The notes below the pieces were generated by a model. It did no database searches and was not told the DNA's origin. It saw only the letters and a list, made by a program, of their open reading frames with translations. Source: Lunularia cruciata (Eukaryota; Streptophyta; Marchantiopsida; Lunulariales; Lunulariaceae). Taken from it: a DNA stretch of 64,000 nt. The stretch covers positions 23,627,001 to 23,691,000 of the forward strand of contig OX419755.1 in NCBI GenBank assembly GCA_948567375.1, written 5' to 3'. The position numbers were made by a program, and so were the translations under genes. Positions 41,553-53,100 of this stretch are shown piece after piece (within the stretch, counting starts at the first letter, position 1; every line of letters starts with the position of its first letter).

Positions 41553-43503
41553 GAGTAGGCTAAGCACCTACTTGATATGTTCGACAATGTTCATCTCATT
41601 GAGTGGCATTCAGGTTTTGTTCAAGAATTTTAGATCAGGAACTGTGTCCCACAACTGCTTATTTGTTAACTGTAACTATTAAACTTAACTTTTATCTGTA
41701 TCTTGTATTTCTCATCTGGTCACTAGTTTTGATTTTGTCACATCTAACCAGTTTTGAGGCTTTTGGGTAACCACTAGTCACAGAACCAAATCAAGTTATC
41801 ACTAGTTATGTCACTAGTATCTTGTTGACCTCTTTGTTATGATCTGCTCCACATTATCTTCGATTTTTGTAGTCTTCGATCTACTGTAACATTCATTGAT
41901 TTTCCCTGTGCACAGATAAGGCAACCAGGTATCTGGTTGTGTCTTCGTTATGTCCAGGTTGTGAAGAGGTCCCGTTGGTTCTGTACACAGTTCCAGCCAG
42001 TTAGCCATCGAGCTAGGGTCCATGACGCTTGGTCATATGTCGCCTTTCAAGCCGGAAGATTGAGCTTGTTGACCACCCTTCCGGTACTACAGCTGTAAAA
42101 AAGATCCACCGAAAGGAACTTATAAGAACCGTCAGTCAGAGATACTTTATATCCAAGACCACTTCCGCTCTCAAGTTTCGACGACAGTCTTGGAAACGAC
42201 CTTCTTTCAACATCAGTCCTGATGTGTATCTGATACGAAATCAAACTTTCTCCTCTATTTCGGAGTGTGTAGACCAACACTCCATGCATAGGTTTCTCTG
42301 CATGTCCTTCCAGAATTCCAGGTATAATGATGGTTTTCTTTACAGAAGAAGCACTAATTATATGGAAGACGGCAGAATGTTTCTACTATGACAATGCAAA
42401 ACACTCCCTGAGCTGTAGACCTCTTCTTCGCATGATTACAATCCATCGTCCTCACTCAGGGTTCCAGTTAGGTATGTGTAATGCAGCCTCCGTATGTACT
42501 CTTTCTCTCGAAGCATGACCGGTAGCCAACTAATATCCCTACACAATCATATATACACAAAGACAGTAGACCAGACCCGGTAAGGACCGACCTGCCATGC
42601 GCAGGTAATAATGGAGAGAATATGTGAATCCATCGCACTTATAACAAAACTTTGTAGTTTACAGACGATTGTCGAGAATGGTTGGAACCCCGCATCTACT
42701 ATGGATGATGGCAAGTTAAGACTTTACAATCTGTCACGAGCTTAAAAACTTGAAGCCAGACGTATCTGATCGGAGTCACCAAGTCCAAATTCTATATCAA
42801 GTTCAACCTGGATCGTGTTCTTTCCTTCTGATCTCTGAGATTGAAAGCACCAAGCCCTCTTGTTTGAAACTTATACAAGTCCTCCGAATTTACACTAGTG
42901 TAATATTACCGTTAACTGCTGAACTGCAAACTAGCTCTGGGCTATTTTGAATATTCGTTGGAACATCGGTAAGCAGTTTGGTAGATTGTCATCTCATTCT
43001 TCCTTCAGATGAAATTTAGGGCACAGAATCACCTACCTTACAGTGGTGCTAAAGTTTACACGCTAGGCAGTCAGTATCATTTAAAGCTCCGACAAAATTT
43101 GAATCTTTCTGAGTCTTCCTGTCACTCTTATTGGAGAGTCGCTATACCTCGTGGCGAAATATACGGTGATGCCAATTCGCTCCGTTGTTTTAGTCTAGAC
43201 AGCCGAAATCTGATTGAATTGACGATTCTTGGGACAACTATAGTACTGTCCAGATGTTGATAAAGTGCTACGTACATTATTCAGCATCGTTAGCTGTTTC
43301 GAGTGTAGATGAACTTAATCAGTTTGAAGATTTTACGTGTCTTCCATTGACGAGGTAGAAATGTCTCTACCTCGTCAGCTTTTGAGCTGTCTAATAGGTG
43401 CTCCCGTCGGAATGGGATACTAATGACCTCCAACCTCATTCAACTGGTCCCACATGAATGAAACGCTAGGAGCTAGGGCCTCCGAGAAGAGTTCCCACCA
43501 AAG
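41553..43503. other. Intergenic sequence, no gene recognised
   Basis: Frames up to 120 codons (42029-42391) exist but lack recognisable features. Confidence 0.4.
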
Positions 43504-43921
43504 TGTTATATTGGCTTGTTATAAGTGACTTGACTGATCACGAGCAAGAGCAAACTCGTTTGATTAAGCATGCAGTGAGGATGGGGACATTCACTTGTCT
43601 AGATATGTTCAGTCATTACTAAGGCTGAGTATTAAAGTGACTAGATATCTTGAGTGGTCAATACTCATGATGTCACGCAAGTCAATATTCAGGAGTTCAG
43701 TCGGATGACAGTACTGAGGGACTATCTCTGTTTGTGTGTATATATATCTATGTGAAATGAAAAATAAAGGTTCGAAGGCTGGTGTGAGCCTGTTTCAGCC
43801 GTGGAGGTAGCTTCCGGGACAGGGAGTGAACCGAGTTATTTCCTCTTACTATTCTGATTTATGTTTAATGTGCTTGATGATGAGCTATTGCGATAGGTAA
43901 TGGGGACTGTATTTTCTAACA
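43504..43921 (+). repeat. 5' LTR of the truncated copia element
   Basis: Starts TGTTATATTGG and ends TTTTCTAACA, giving matched ends TGTTA...TAACA. It is followed at once by a primer-binding site. A TATA-like GTATATATATC at ~43738 would serve as promoter. Its start is inferred from the terminal inverted repeat because no second LTR exists. Confidence 0.65.
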
Positions 43922-43937
43922 ATTGGTGTGAGAGCTT
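43922..43937 (+). promoter_or_regulatory. Primer-binding site (initiator-Met tRNA type)
   Basis: ATTGGTGTGAGAGCTT resembles TTGGTATCAGAGCTT used by most plant copia elements. Confidence 0.75.
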
Positions 43938-44013
43938 AGTTGGTCCTGAAGAGGGTCTTGAGATCTGGGGGGTGCAGGGAAGTGGGTCCAACAGCAAAGT
44001 CCATAGCAAAGCA

Positions 44014-44899
<886 letters not shown>

Positions 44900-44979
44900 A
44901 TCAAACAAGTATTGCTGAGTCATCTGGTGTTGTGGATGATGTTCTATGTGTTACCCGAGACAAAGATCAATTTCAAGAG

Positions 44980-45610
44980 TCATAGACATTGGACTCAGGT
45001 TGCTCTTACCATATGTGTCCAAATAAGGAGTGCTTTCATGAGTACAAACCATTCAATGGAGGATCTATAATAATGGGGAACAACATGGCTTGTAAAGCTA
45101 TTGGCGTTGGTACAATACGCATTAAGATGTTTGATGGTATTGTGAGGACTCTTGCTGATGTGAGGCATGTTCCTGAGTTAAGGAAAAATTTGATATCACT
45201 AGGCACTTTGGACTCAAATGGTTGGAGGTGGGGAGCAGAAAATGGAATACTCAAGGTATCAAAAGGAGCATTGGTTGTAATGAAGAGCAAGAAGATAGGA
45301 AATCTTTATGAGCTTGTTGGAGAGACCATTACTGGAGGAGTGGCAAGTACTATTTCTAAAAATGAAGATCCCAAAGATCTTACTGAATTATGGCACCTAC
45401 ATTTGGGTCATATGAGTGAAAGGGGTCTAAGTGAATTGTCCAAGCAACAACTTTTGAAAGGCCTTAAAAGTTGTAAGTTAAAAATATGTGAGCATTGTGT
45501 AATAGGAAAGCAACAGAGGGTAAGCTTTTCCACAGGAGTTCATTGCACAAAGGGAATTTTAGACTATGTGCATTCTGATGTAGGGAATTTTAGACTATGT
45601 GCATTCTGAT
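44980..45610 (+). pseudogene. Copia protease and pre-integrase/zinc region
   Basis: The protease box is LDSGCSYHMCPNKECF (catalytic Asp codon 44992-44994), followed by NNMACKAIGVGTIRIKMFDG and DVRHVPELRKNLISLGTLD, standard for copia. The pre-integrase zinc region reads LWHLHLGHMSERGLSELSKQ and KICEHCVIGKQQRVSF (H-x3-H...C-x2-C). A 31-bp tandem duplication at 45552-45613 then breaks the frame at the start of the integrase core. Confidence 0.9.
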
Positions 45611-45613
45611 GTT
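45552..45613 (+). repeat. 31-bp tandem duplication at the integrase core start
   Basis: GGGAATTTTAGACTATGTGC occurs at 45552 and 45583 with identical sequence through CATTCTGATGT. Being 31 bases it causes a frameshift just at HSDV, the first catalytic Asp region. Confidence 0.95.
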
Positions 45614-46380
45614 TGGGGCACTGCACCTATAGCTTCAAAATCTAGAGCATTATATTTTGAAGCAAAAATCAGAGGTCTTCTCTATCTTTAAACAATGGAA
45701 GGTGATGAAGGAGAAACAAAATGGAAGGAAAGTGATGTGTTTGAGATCTGATAATGGTGGAGAATACAAATCTGGAGAGTTTGATAGATATTGTAAGAGT
45801 GAAGGGATAATTCATCACTTTACCATACTGGGTACCCCTCAACAAAATGGTGTGGCAGAGGGATAAATTGTACAATCTTGGAGAAAGCAAGAAGCATGTT
45901 AAGCAATGCCGGATTGGAGAAAAGTTTTTGGGAAAAAGCTATAAATACGGCTTGTCATTTGGTAAACATTTCTCCCCCTACTTCTATTGAGTGTAAGACA
46001 CCTATGGAAAAATGGACTGGTTGGCATGTTGATTACTCTTCAATTAGAGTGTTTGGATGCATAGCTTATGTTCATATTCAACAAGAACAAAGGACGAAGT
46101 TAGATCCCAAATCTAGAAAATGTATATTATTGGGATATGAGAAGGATACAAAGGGATATAGATTATGGGATCCAGGAAGGTGTTGTCTTGTTGTGAGTAG
46201 GGATGTAGTTTTTGATGAGACTAGTATAATGAAGACTATTACTATAGAAAAGAAAAAACAAACTCAATCAGATTTTGTTAAGATATATATTGAAGACATC
46301 TCACCTCTTGTAGATCTACCAAGTGAACCAATAGAAGAGCAAAGTCCAGAAGTGATTCATGAATGAAGATATCCAAATAG
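45600..46380 (+). pseudogene. Copia integrase
   Basis: After the duplication the frame reads HSDVWGTAPIASKSRALYF, with the first catalytic Asp. The next ~14 residues that normally follow (the F-I-D-D-x-S-R segment) are missing, and the sequence resumes as LKQKSEVFSIFKQWK in another frame. The second Asp is in LRSDNGGEY (~45742) and the third acid is lost at a stop after GTPQQNGVAEG (45866, where N-G-V-A-E-R is normal). The C-terminal part (45878-46366) reads ARSMLSNAGLEKSFWEKAIN, YSSIRVFGCIAYVHI, SRKCILLGYEKDTKGYRLWD and RDVVFDE, typical of copia. Confidence 0.9.
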
Positions 46381-47540
46381 GGATAGAAAGCCTCCAAAGA
46401 GATTTGATGATTCATTTGTAGCTTATGCTCTTCTTACGGAGAATGGTGAGTCTTCTTCATATGAAGAGGCAATGCAAGATCAAGAGTGTCAAAAGTGGTA
46501 TTGTGCAATAGACAAGGAGATGAAGTCTTTGGTCAAAGAACAAACATGGAGACTTGAAAAATTGCCTATGGGAAAGAAGGTAATTGGTTGCAGATGGATA
46601 TTCTGGACAAAGGAAGGACATTTCTGAAGATCGATACAAGCAAGGCTTGTAACAAAGGGTTATAGCCAAAAAGAAGGTATTGACTTTAATGAGATTTTTT
46701 CACCAATGGTAAAAATCTCTTCAATTCGTGCACTATTGGCAATAGTTGCATTGCATAACTTGGAGTTGGAGCAACTAGATGTTACAACTGCTTTTTTACA
46801 TGGAGAATTGGAGGAGGAGATTTACATGCATCAACCTGAAGGTTTTGTGGTACCAAAGAACCAGAACCTGGTTTGCAGGTTACAAAAGTCTTTATATGGA
46901 CTAAACCAAAGTCCAAGACTTTGGTACATGGACTTTGATGCTTCCATGTTGAAGCATGGATATAATAGAAGTGAATCAGATTATGTACCTCAAGAAGCTA
47001 CATGGACCTAGAGTATTTGATTTAATCATCATGGTACTATATGTGGATGATATGCTATTATTGCGGAGGATATTGTTGAGGTGGAGAAATTGAAAGCACA
47101 ACTTGGTAAGGAGTTTGATGTGAAGGACTTGGGTTCTTCAAAGACGGTGCTTGGGATTGAAATCCAACAGGACAGGAGCAAGGGAAAGTTATGGATATCT
47201 CAAAAGAGATGCTTGGAAAAATTACTTGCTTGGTTTGGCATGGAGAAAGCAAAACCAGTGAACACTCCAATGGCAAGTCATTTCAGGATATCATTGGAGC
47301 AATGTCCATCAAATGAGGAGGAGAGAAAAGAAATGTCAAATATTCTTTATGCTAGTGCTATTGGGATTTTAATGTATGCTATGGTCTGACTAGACCATAC
47401 ATCTCATATGCTGTGAGTATGGTGAGTAGATATATGACAAATCCAAGGAAACAACATTGGGAAGTTGTGAAGTGGATACTTTGTTACTTGAAAGGGACTA
47501 TAAATATTGGCATTACCTTTGAAGTGGAGAAGGACTGAGA
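46381..47540 (+). pseudogene. Copia reverse transcriptase
   Basis: Reads AIDKEMKSLVKEQTWRLEKL, KVIGCRWIFWTKEG, stop, [20 protein letters not shown], then [20 protein letters not shown] with the first catalytic Asp ([11 protein letters not shown], ~46775). [20 protein letters not shown] follows. After a short disturbed stretch near 46990, VLYVDDMLL carries the Y-V-D-D box with Asp codons 47046-47051. The end reads WISQKRCLEKLLAWFGMEKA and VNTPMAS. Catalytic residues are intact, but two frameshifts (~46995 and ~47060) and one TGA (~46627) prevent function. Confidence 0.93.
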
Positions 47541-47998
47541 AGGAGGAAATACAGGTATGTAGATTCTGATTTTGCCAGAGACTTGGATAAGAGAAGGTCT
47601 ACAACAAGATTTGTTTTAACACTTGTTGGTGGTGCAGTAAGTTGAAAGTATACTCTCCAATCTATTGTTGCTCTTTCTACTATAGAGGCGAATAAGAGAA
47701 GGTCTACAACAAGATTTGTTTTTACACTTGTTGGTGGTGCAGTAAGTTGGAAGTATACTCTCCAATCTATTGTTGCTCTTTCTACTATAGAGGCGGAATA
47801 TATGGCAACAACTGAGGCTGCAAAAGAGGAAATATGGCTACAAAGATTAGCCAAGTATGTAAGACTCCCTAACATGAAGTCCACATTGATTTGTGATAGC
47901 CAAAGCACTATTCACTTGGCCATGAATCAAGTATATCATTCAAGGACAAAGCATATTGACACAAAGGAGGTAAGGACTCAAAAGTTCAGGAGTTTCTA
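47541..47998 (+). pseudogene. Copia RNase H, truncated
   Basis: Readable parts are DFARDLDKRRSTTRFVLTLV-like text, IVALSTIEAEYMATTEAAKE, LICDSQSTIHLAMNQVYH and SRTKHIDTKEV. These are the copia RNase H signatures (S-T-x-E-A-E-Y, D-N-x-S-A/T, R-T-K-H-I-D). An in-frame 105-bp duplication lies at 47588-47797. Homology ends at ~47955 and the frame stops at 47997-47999; the D-x-F-T-K end is absent. Confidence 0.88.
47588..47797 (+). repeat. 105-bp tandem duplication in copia RNase H
   Basis: TAAGAGAAGGTCTACAACAA at 47588 and 47693, both continuing to CTACTATAGAGGCG. The copies differ at only two or three sites (including TGA in the first versus TGG in the second), so it is recent and keeps frame. 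Confidence 0.95.
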
Positions 47999-50900
47999 GA
48001 ACGTACTGTCCGCCCTGGAGGCGGGAGTGGGGTTCAAATTAGGGGTCCAGCACATCGATTACAATGAGCAAAGGAACTTGAATGTCAGTATCAAAGCTCC
48101 TAATTTCTTCATAATGGCTTTAGACTATACTATATGTCCACGCTGTTCCTTTAACCATCAAGAACGTTGATGCACTCTGCTAATACAGGCAACAAGCTTC
48201 AATAACATCCATCAAGAGTCGTAGAATTCACTAGCAGAATCTTGGAAGAAACATCACGACATTCTCCTGCATTGTTTCGGTGTTCCTGTTATCACACTCA
48301 GAACGTTTGGAAGATCTAGGATAGAGAAACTTGAGTATTAAATGCAACTATTCATCTGATACACTACCACTACGGACCCAAGTTGCCTTGGAGCTTCTGA
48401 AACTCTGAAGGCTGTAACCAGATCGACTTCTTGCGATATTGGTAAGCAGATAAGCATTCAATTGGCTTTCCTAATATTCATGTAATATGTGCTCTGAAGA
48501 AACAATGAGTGACTGTACTACATCTGAGTGCAAGTACTGCAAGATATAAGTAACAGATGGTGGAGTGACACTGAAGCACAAAGAGAATTGTGATTATCTT
48601 TGAGTTCTGCAGTGAAAAGGGGAGTAAATCGATATCTTCACTGATCCATTCGCCTCGCCCCGGCAGGGCTACCGTCACTACAAACCCGATCTAGATGCTG
48701 TCACAGTTGTAGGCTTTGAAGACCATCCTTCATTTCAAGACGTGCATGAGAGGAACTGATTGCCTCAAAAATAAGGTACTCTCGAGCTTCCACTAATGAC
48801 ACCAACGATTCTTTCGACATTAGGAGAATAACCATTAAAATTGAGGAGGCTCTAGGAACTCTGGAGGACCAAGAGCTTTGCATTATGCTGTACAAGCATC
48901 TTAAAACTGATGAATAGAGAAGTTCAAAGAAATTCACTACGGAGCTCCTTTGTAAGCACCGAGCGAAAGCAGTCAAACAACGCGACATCGAAAATGTGAA
49001 AATTTTGGATCCCAGAAACTGCAACCAGAAATTACCATCACCCAACTCTCAAGGAAGTGACACTGTTGGAGAAGTGGATGAGTTTGGACAACTTCGGACC
49101 AGCACAAAGAACACTTAGCAAACCGAGCGCCATCCAAACATAAACGAGTAAAATCAAACCGTAAACAGGGTTATCATCCGGGGCACCAAACGGTGCAATT
49201 TCACTGCTCACTAACAAGAAAACAAGGTTTAGGGCACTTACCGTGCCACTCAGAACGTCCAGATTTTACTCGAACACACTCAAAACACACAATCCGAAAG
49301 GACGCAGTACTTCCCGTAATGGCAAGGTAACATATAACAAAGTGGCAATGGTCTCGAATGATTGTGAAGTTAGTTACTGTGATTGGATACACTTCATATC
49401 GGGAACCCATCGTAGAAATGAATAGGTTAGGAGAAGGAACTGCTGCAGCTCAACAAAGATAGAGACCTGCTGGCGTCTGCCATCCGTTAGACAACACGAG
49501 GTGCTGTGAAGAGACATCCCATCCCGGACATCCAGACAGATTGACAAATTGCGCATTCACAATAAAGGAACTTTGATTATCTTTTAATTTTCATCAATTC
49601 TAGTGAGCTTCGTGACATGAATAATATCACCGTTTACTTCTATTATTGTAAAAGAAAGTGTTACAAAACTGTCAGATATCCATCATTAATGAGTCTTATT
49701 CATAAGTTTCTCAACAAGAAGAGAAAACTAACAATAGGTGCAACGTCTTGTACATGAATATGAATATGTATGCACTGGAATATTTACTCATTTTATGCAA
49801 TAGCAAATTCACAGTTCAATTTTGCTTTTAAGGAATGTGCATATAGTTACCACTTTATATAAACATCGGTAAGTTTTCGTAGAGTGAAGACATTCGAGGT
49901 TACCTTGCTTTAACGAAGACAAACATTTCCACTCCACTACTCCCCTGAAAAATTCACCAGCAAGATTTAAAGGTGAAAAAGTACCAGAATTAGTTTTGCA
50001 AACGTCACTGCTTCTCAAAGTACTGGTTCATATTCAGATTCACATAGTCTCAAAGTACTGGTGCATCACTTATCCGGATTATGGCGTTCATGTCCGTATC
50101 AGATACCACTTTTATTAGCTAATATGCGGAGAGATTTGAGTGTTAATGAACATACGAATGATCTGGACTTAAGTTGACTGTAGGCGAACGTACAACCTCT
50201 GGGCCATCCTCTCCCTGTTTGAATTGGACCTGAAGCGTTTAAAAAGAACTCATGCAAGTGACTTTCCTTTCCCTGTTTGCAGCTGCATACGTTCTCATCG
50301 GTAACTAAGAAAAAATTCCCTTTCGTCGTCATATCTCGGTTGGGATATAGCAACAATACCGAATGTCGATTCATCGTGAATCCAAGAAAAATGTAATTTT
50401 TTGCTTTAAAGTAAATATCAACGTTAGTTATTTTCCAAGTTCCGCAGACAACGTAGTAATAAAGAAAAATCATGTTTTTTGATCGTTTGAGCAACATTGT
50501 TTTGCTGATAAGACGTAAAGATATCATCATATTTGATCACTGTTGCCTCCAAACTATATTACAATATCCTACAATAAACTACAAATACTTCCCTTCATCA
50601 GAGTTTTCAAACGTTTGCACAGGGATATGGTCTTAAAATCGACATGTTTCATAATCACGAGTTTTCTAAAATTTTATGCCTAATCTAAATTCGCACTGTA
50701 TTACCGATCGAATGATCGAATGCTCCCTATAGACTGTGAATGGGGACAGTAATCTCCATGTGTAAATATCCTCTGCTCAGCAGCAGTACCCCTTATGGGC
50801 AATTCTATTCTTTCTCGTACATCTCGATGCTCCGAAAAGATTATCAAGTCTCTTGAAGTGATAGATGAATTTCTTCATCAAGTCGTACCACTTGATTTTT

Positions 50901-51020
50901 CTTAATACTTCACCACTTCCCTGCTGCTGCTCGAGAATGAACTTCGAAATTTCCACCTTAATGATCACGGTGATCAACCATGAAAGCATGGAGCCAATGA
51001 CTGGACATCACTCAAGAAAC
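47999..51020. other. Intergenic sequence, no gene recognised
   Basis: Frames of 114 codons (48701-49045, -) and 143 codons (50099-50530, -) exist but have no recognisable motif. Composition matches the other host intergenic blocks. Confidence 0.4.
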
Positions 51021-51944
51021 TTAGCAGCCGCAAGGCGCATGGCAGCAACAAGTGCATGCCCAGCAGGCAATCAAAGCAGCAGCCAATGCACCAGCACCTC
51101 GTCTTCTACGTCTTTCTTCCGGTACAACAGCCTTGGTGGCATAAGGCACTTGCTGCTGGTTGTTGTAATAGTAGTGGTGATGGTGATGTTTATCCGATCC
51201 ACTCAGACTGCCATTTCCATCTCCGTAAGCATGAGGACCTCCCGCAACGTTAACAAATCCCTTCCCACTGCCTTCTATCTGATTTTGAGGTACACTATTG
51301 CCTACAAAACCTCCGTTATGTTGGGGTACACCGTTGCCGGTGAAACCTCCGCTTTGCTGGACCCCTCGAGGCCCATGTCCAGATCCATTCCAATTGTTAA
51401 CAGGCTCTGGTGCTGAAACATACCCTACACCAGGTCCTCCTCCAACCCCGTTCATTACAGGATAGCCATCCGCAGTTCCTCCTTGATAAGAACGGGGTTG
51501 ACTGCTCACGGGTACATCTCGAGACCTGCCATCGTTGATTGCTGGGTAACCGCTCGCAGGTCCTCCTTGGTGCGATCGGGGCTGAGGTTGAGCACTATTT
51601 GCCCATGACTGCTCAGGATTGCCACCAAAATCTCTACCTTTCGTAGCTCCTCCAGCTCCAAAAGCGTTCCCTGAAGCAGCAGATCCATTCTTTCCTGCAC
51701 CATCTCCATAATTGCCTCCCTTGGTAAAGTTTCCCGATCCAGCTCCAGGAGTGCTGTTGCTACCATTATAGGTGGATAGTCCATTCACTCCATTCCCCGT
51801 CTTTGCATCGACTGGAGGTACATACCCTCCGTTGTTCCTATCGTTGTTGTAAGTAGTAATGCTTCCGTTACCACCAGAACCTCCATTCTGAGAATTATAA
51901 GTAACAAGTCCTTTCCTCAAATCACTGTTTCGCTCTCCAGCCAT
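51021..51944 (-). CDS. Glycine/asparagine-rich protein with Cys-rich CYSTM-like C-terminal tail
   Basis: A 307-residue single-frame protein; ATG at 51944, TAA at 51021. Residues ~1-245 are low-complexity, rich in Gly, Asn, Ser and Gln with loose repeats: SQPRSYQGG/AQPQPRSHQGG-type units followed by PASGYPAINDG and TADGYPVMNG, and GGFTGNGVPQ / GGFVGNSVPQ. A His5-Tyr3 tract (HHHHHYYY) lies near 255. The C-terminus has five Arg, then GAGALAAALIACWACTCCCH and APCGC. An Ala/Leu-rich helix followed by a Cys cluster resembles the CYSTM/PCC1-type Cys-rich membrane module of small plant stress proteins. It lacks a signal peptide. A role in membrane-associated stress response is inference; it could also be a lineage-specific protein. 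The open frame and biased but orderly composition support a real gene. Confidence 0.75.
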   Translation of the reverse strand: MAGERNSDLRKGLVTYNSQNGGSGGNGSITTYNNDRNNGGYVPPVDAKTGNGVNGLSTYNGSNSTPGAGSGNFTKGGNYGDGAGKNGSAASGNAFGAGGATKGRDFGGNPEQSWANSAQPQPRSHQGGPASGYPAINDGRSRDVPVSSQPRSYQGGTADGYPVMNGVGGGPGVGYVSAPEPVNNWNGSGHGPRGVQQSGGFTGNGVPQHNGGFVGNSVPQNQIEGSGKGFVNVAGGPHAYGDGNGSLSGSDKHHHHHYYYNNQQQVPYATKAVVPEERRRRRGAGALAAALIACWACTCCCHAPCGC

Positions 51945-52180
51945 AATTCCTTGAAAATGTACTACTGATCACTCCCGAATGCTAAATTCAACCTATAGGC
52001 TTGTGAACTCGCAACTTCCTCCCACTCTCCACAAATACTTTGAAAAAGTGATATTGCAATTCCGATTTCTCGTCAATGGAGGGAACAAAACTTGATTGAT
52101 CAAATGCACTTTCTCCTATCTTTTAATAGGATGTCTACCTCGATCCACAATCTTCAGAACTGTCTGAGTTCCAGATTTAC
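51945..52180 (-). promoter_or_regulatory. Putative promoter and leader of the glycine-rich gene
   Basis: On - a TATA-like TATTAAAAGA lies at about 52119-52128, ~175 bases upstream of the start codon. A pyrimidine-rich leader follows. No experimental start site can be inferred. Confidence 0.3.
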
Positions 52181-53100
52181 TTGCTCTACGCTCTTATATT
52201 GCGGTCGATAGGGGAAGCATTCCACCGATTCAGCGCGTCAGATGTCAAGGAATGGACACGTGAATCTGTTGCAATTTCTTCGAATTCTCCTCTCCTGCCA
52301 CCAGTAGACGTTACTGGAAAACAGAGTCAGCACATTTCACTTTATTCTCCGGTCCAGCAAACGAAACTGCAGATATAAATCTTTAACTGCTGGTTTCTCT
52401 TAAAATTCACGTAGGAAAAGTTAGTTGTTCAATGAATCTACGATGCTTTTCTCTCGCTTTGACACCACTCCAGGTTCTCATTCTAAAATGTTAGCATTCA
52501 GACGGGCTGTAGCCGGTGGAAGCTGAGGAGGTGACAAGTGTAGATAGTCCTTAAGTGTCGGGTGTCGCAGTTCTCTCTCTGGACAGCATATGCCGCAGGG
52601 TAACTCGTTTAAAATTGTCACAGCCACGAACGCAAGGCAAGAATCTCTCTTGCCACGTAATCGAACGCTGATATATGCGGCAGCCTACAAAATTTTGGCT
52701 TTGTTTAATGTCGCTGCTATGTAAACAGTGATTGAAGAAAGCTATCGTATCTTTCTGCACAAAATCGAAGCTCCTAGTATTGTTGTCACGCTTTTAGTCA
52801 AGCTTTCTTTGCGTGGAAGCATAGAACGTAAGCACGTCGTATGGGTATTGGCGGTGAGAATGCCTTTACGGTGTACTTGTTGTGTGGGGTCGTTGAAGAA
52901 TGTATGTGACAGGCAAGCAAATCTTGTTTTGCTACGAGTTATTAAAAAAGTGTAAGATAGAACTGCTACTAGATCCCGTAGTAATGCTTCTCTTCTCTCT
53001 CTTTTGCAAATAGCGTGGTACGTACTCACACGTTGCGTTTAAGGAGAAGACGGTGAATCGAGAAGATCACCCAAACATAAGTAGGGGCGTAAACCACTGT
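52181..53100. other. Intergenic sequence, no gene recognised
   Basis: Short overlapping frames on both strands (52728-53029) but no recognisable protein. Confidence 0.4.

Noticed and set aside
43771-43830. GGTTCGAAGGCTGG as the T-arm of a tRNA
   Set aside because: No matching acceptor or anticodon arms at the right distance; it lies inside the copia LTR.
48701-49045. 114-codon frame on -
   Set aside because: Ser/Leu-rich text without recognisable motif; could be an exon but nothing supports it.
50099-50530. 143-codon frame on -
   Set aside because: No domain, no homologue recognised, and composition typical of AT-rich non-coding DNA.
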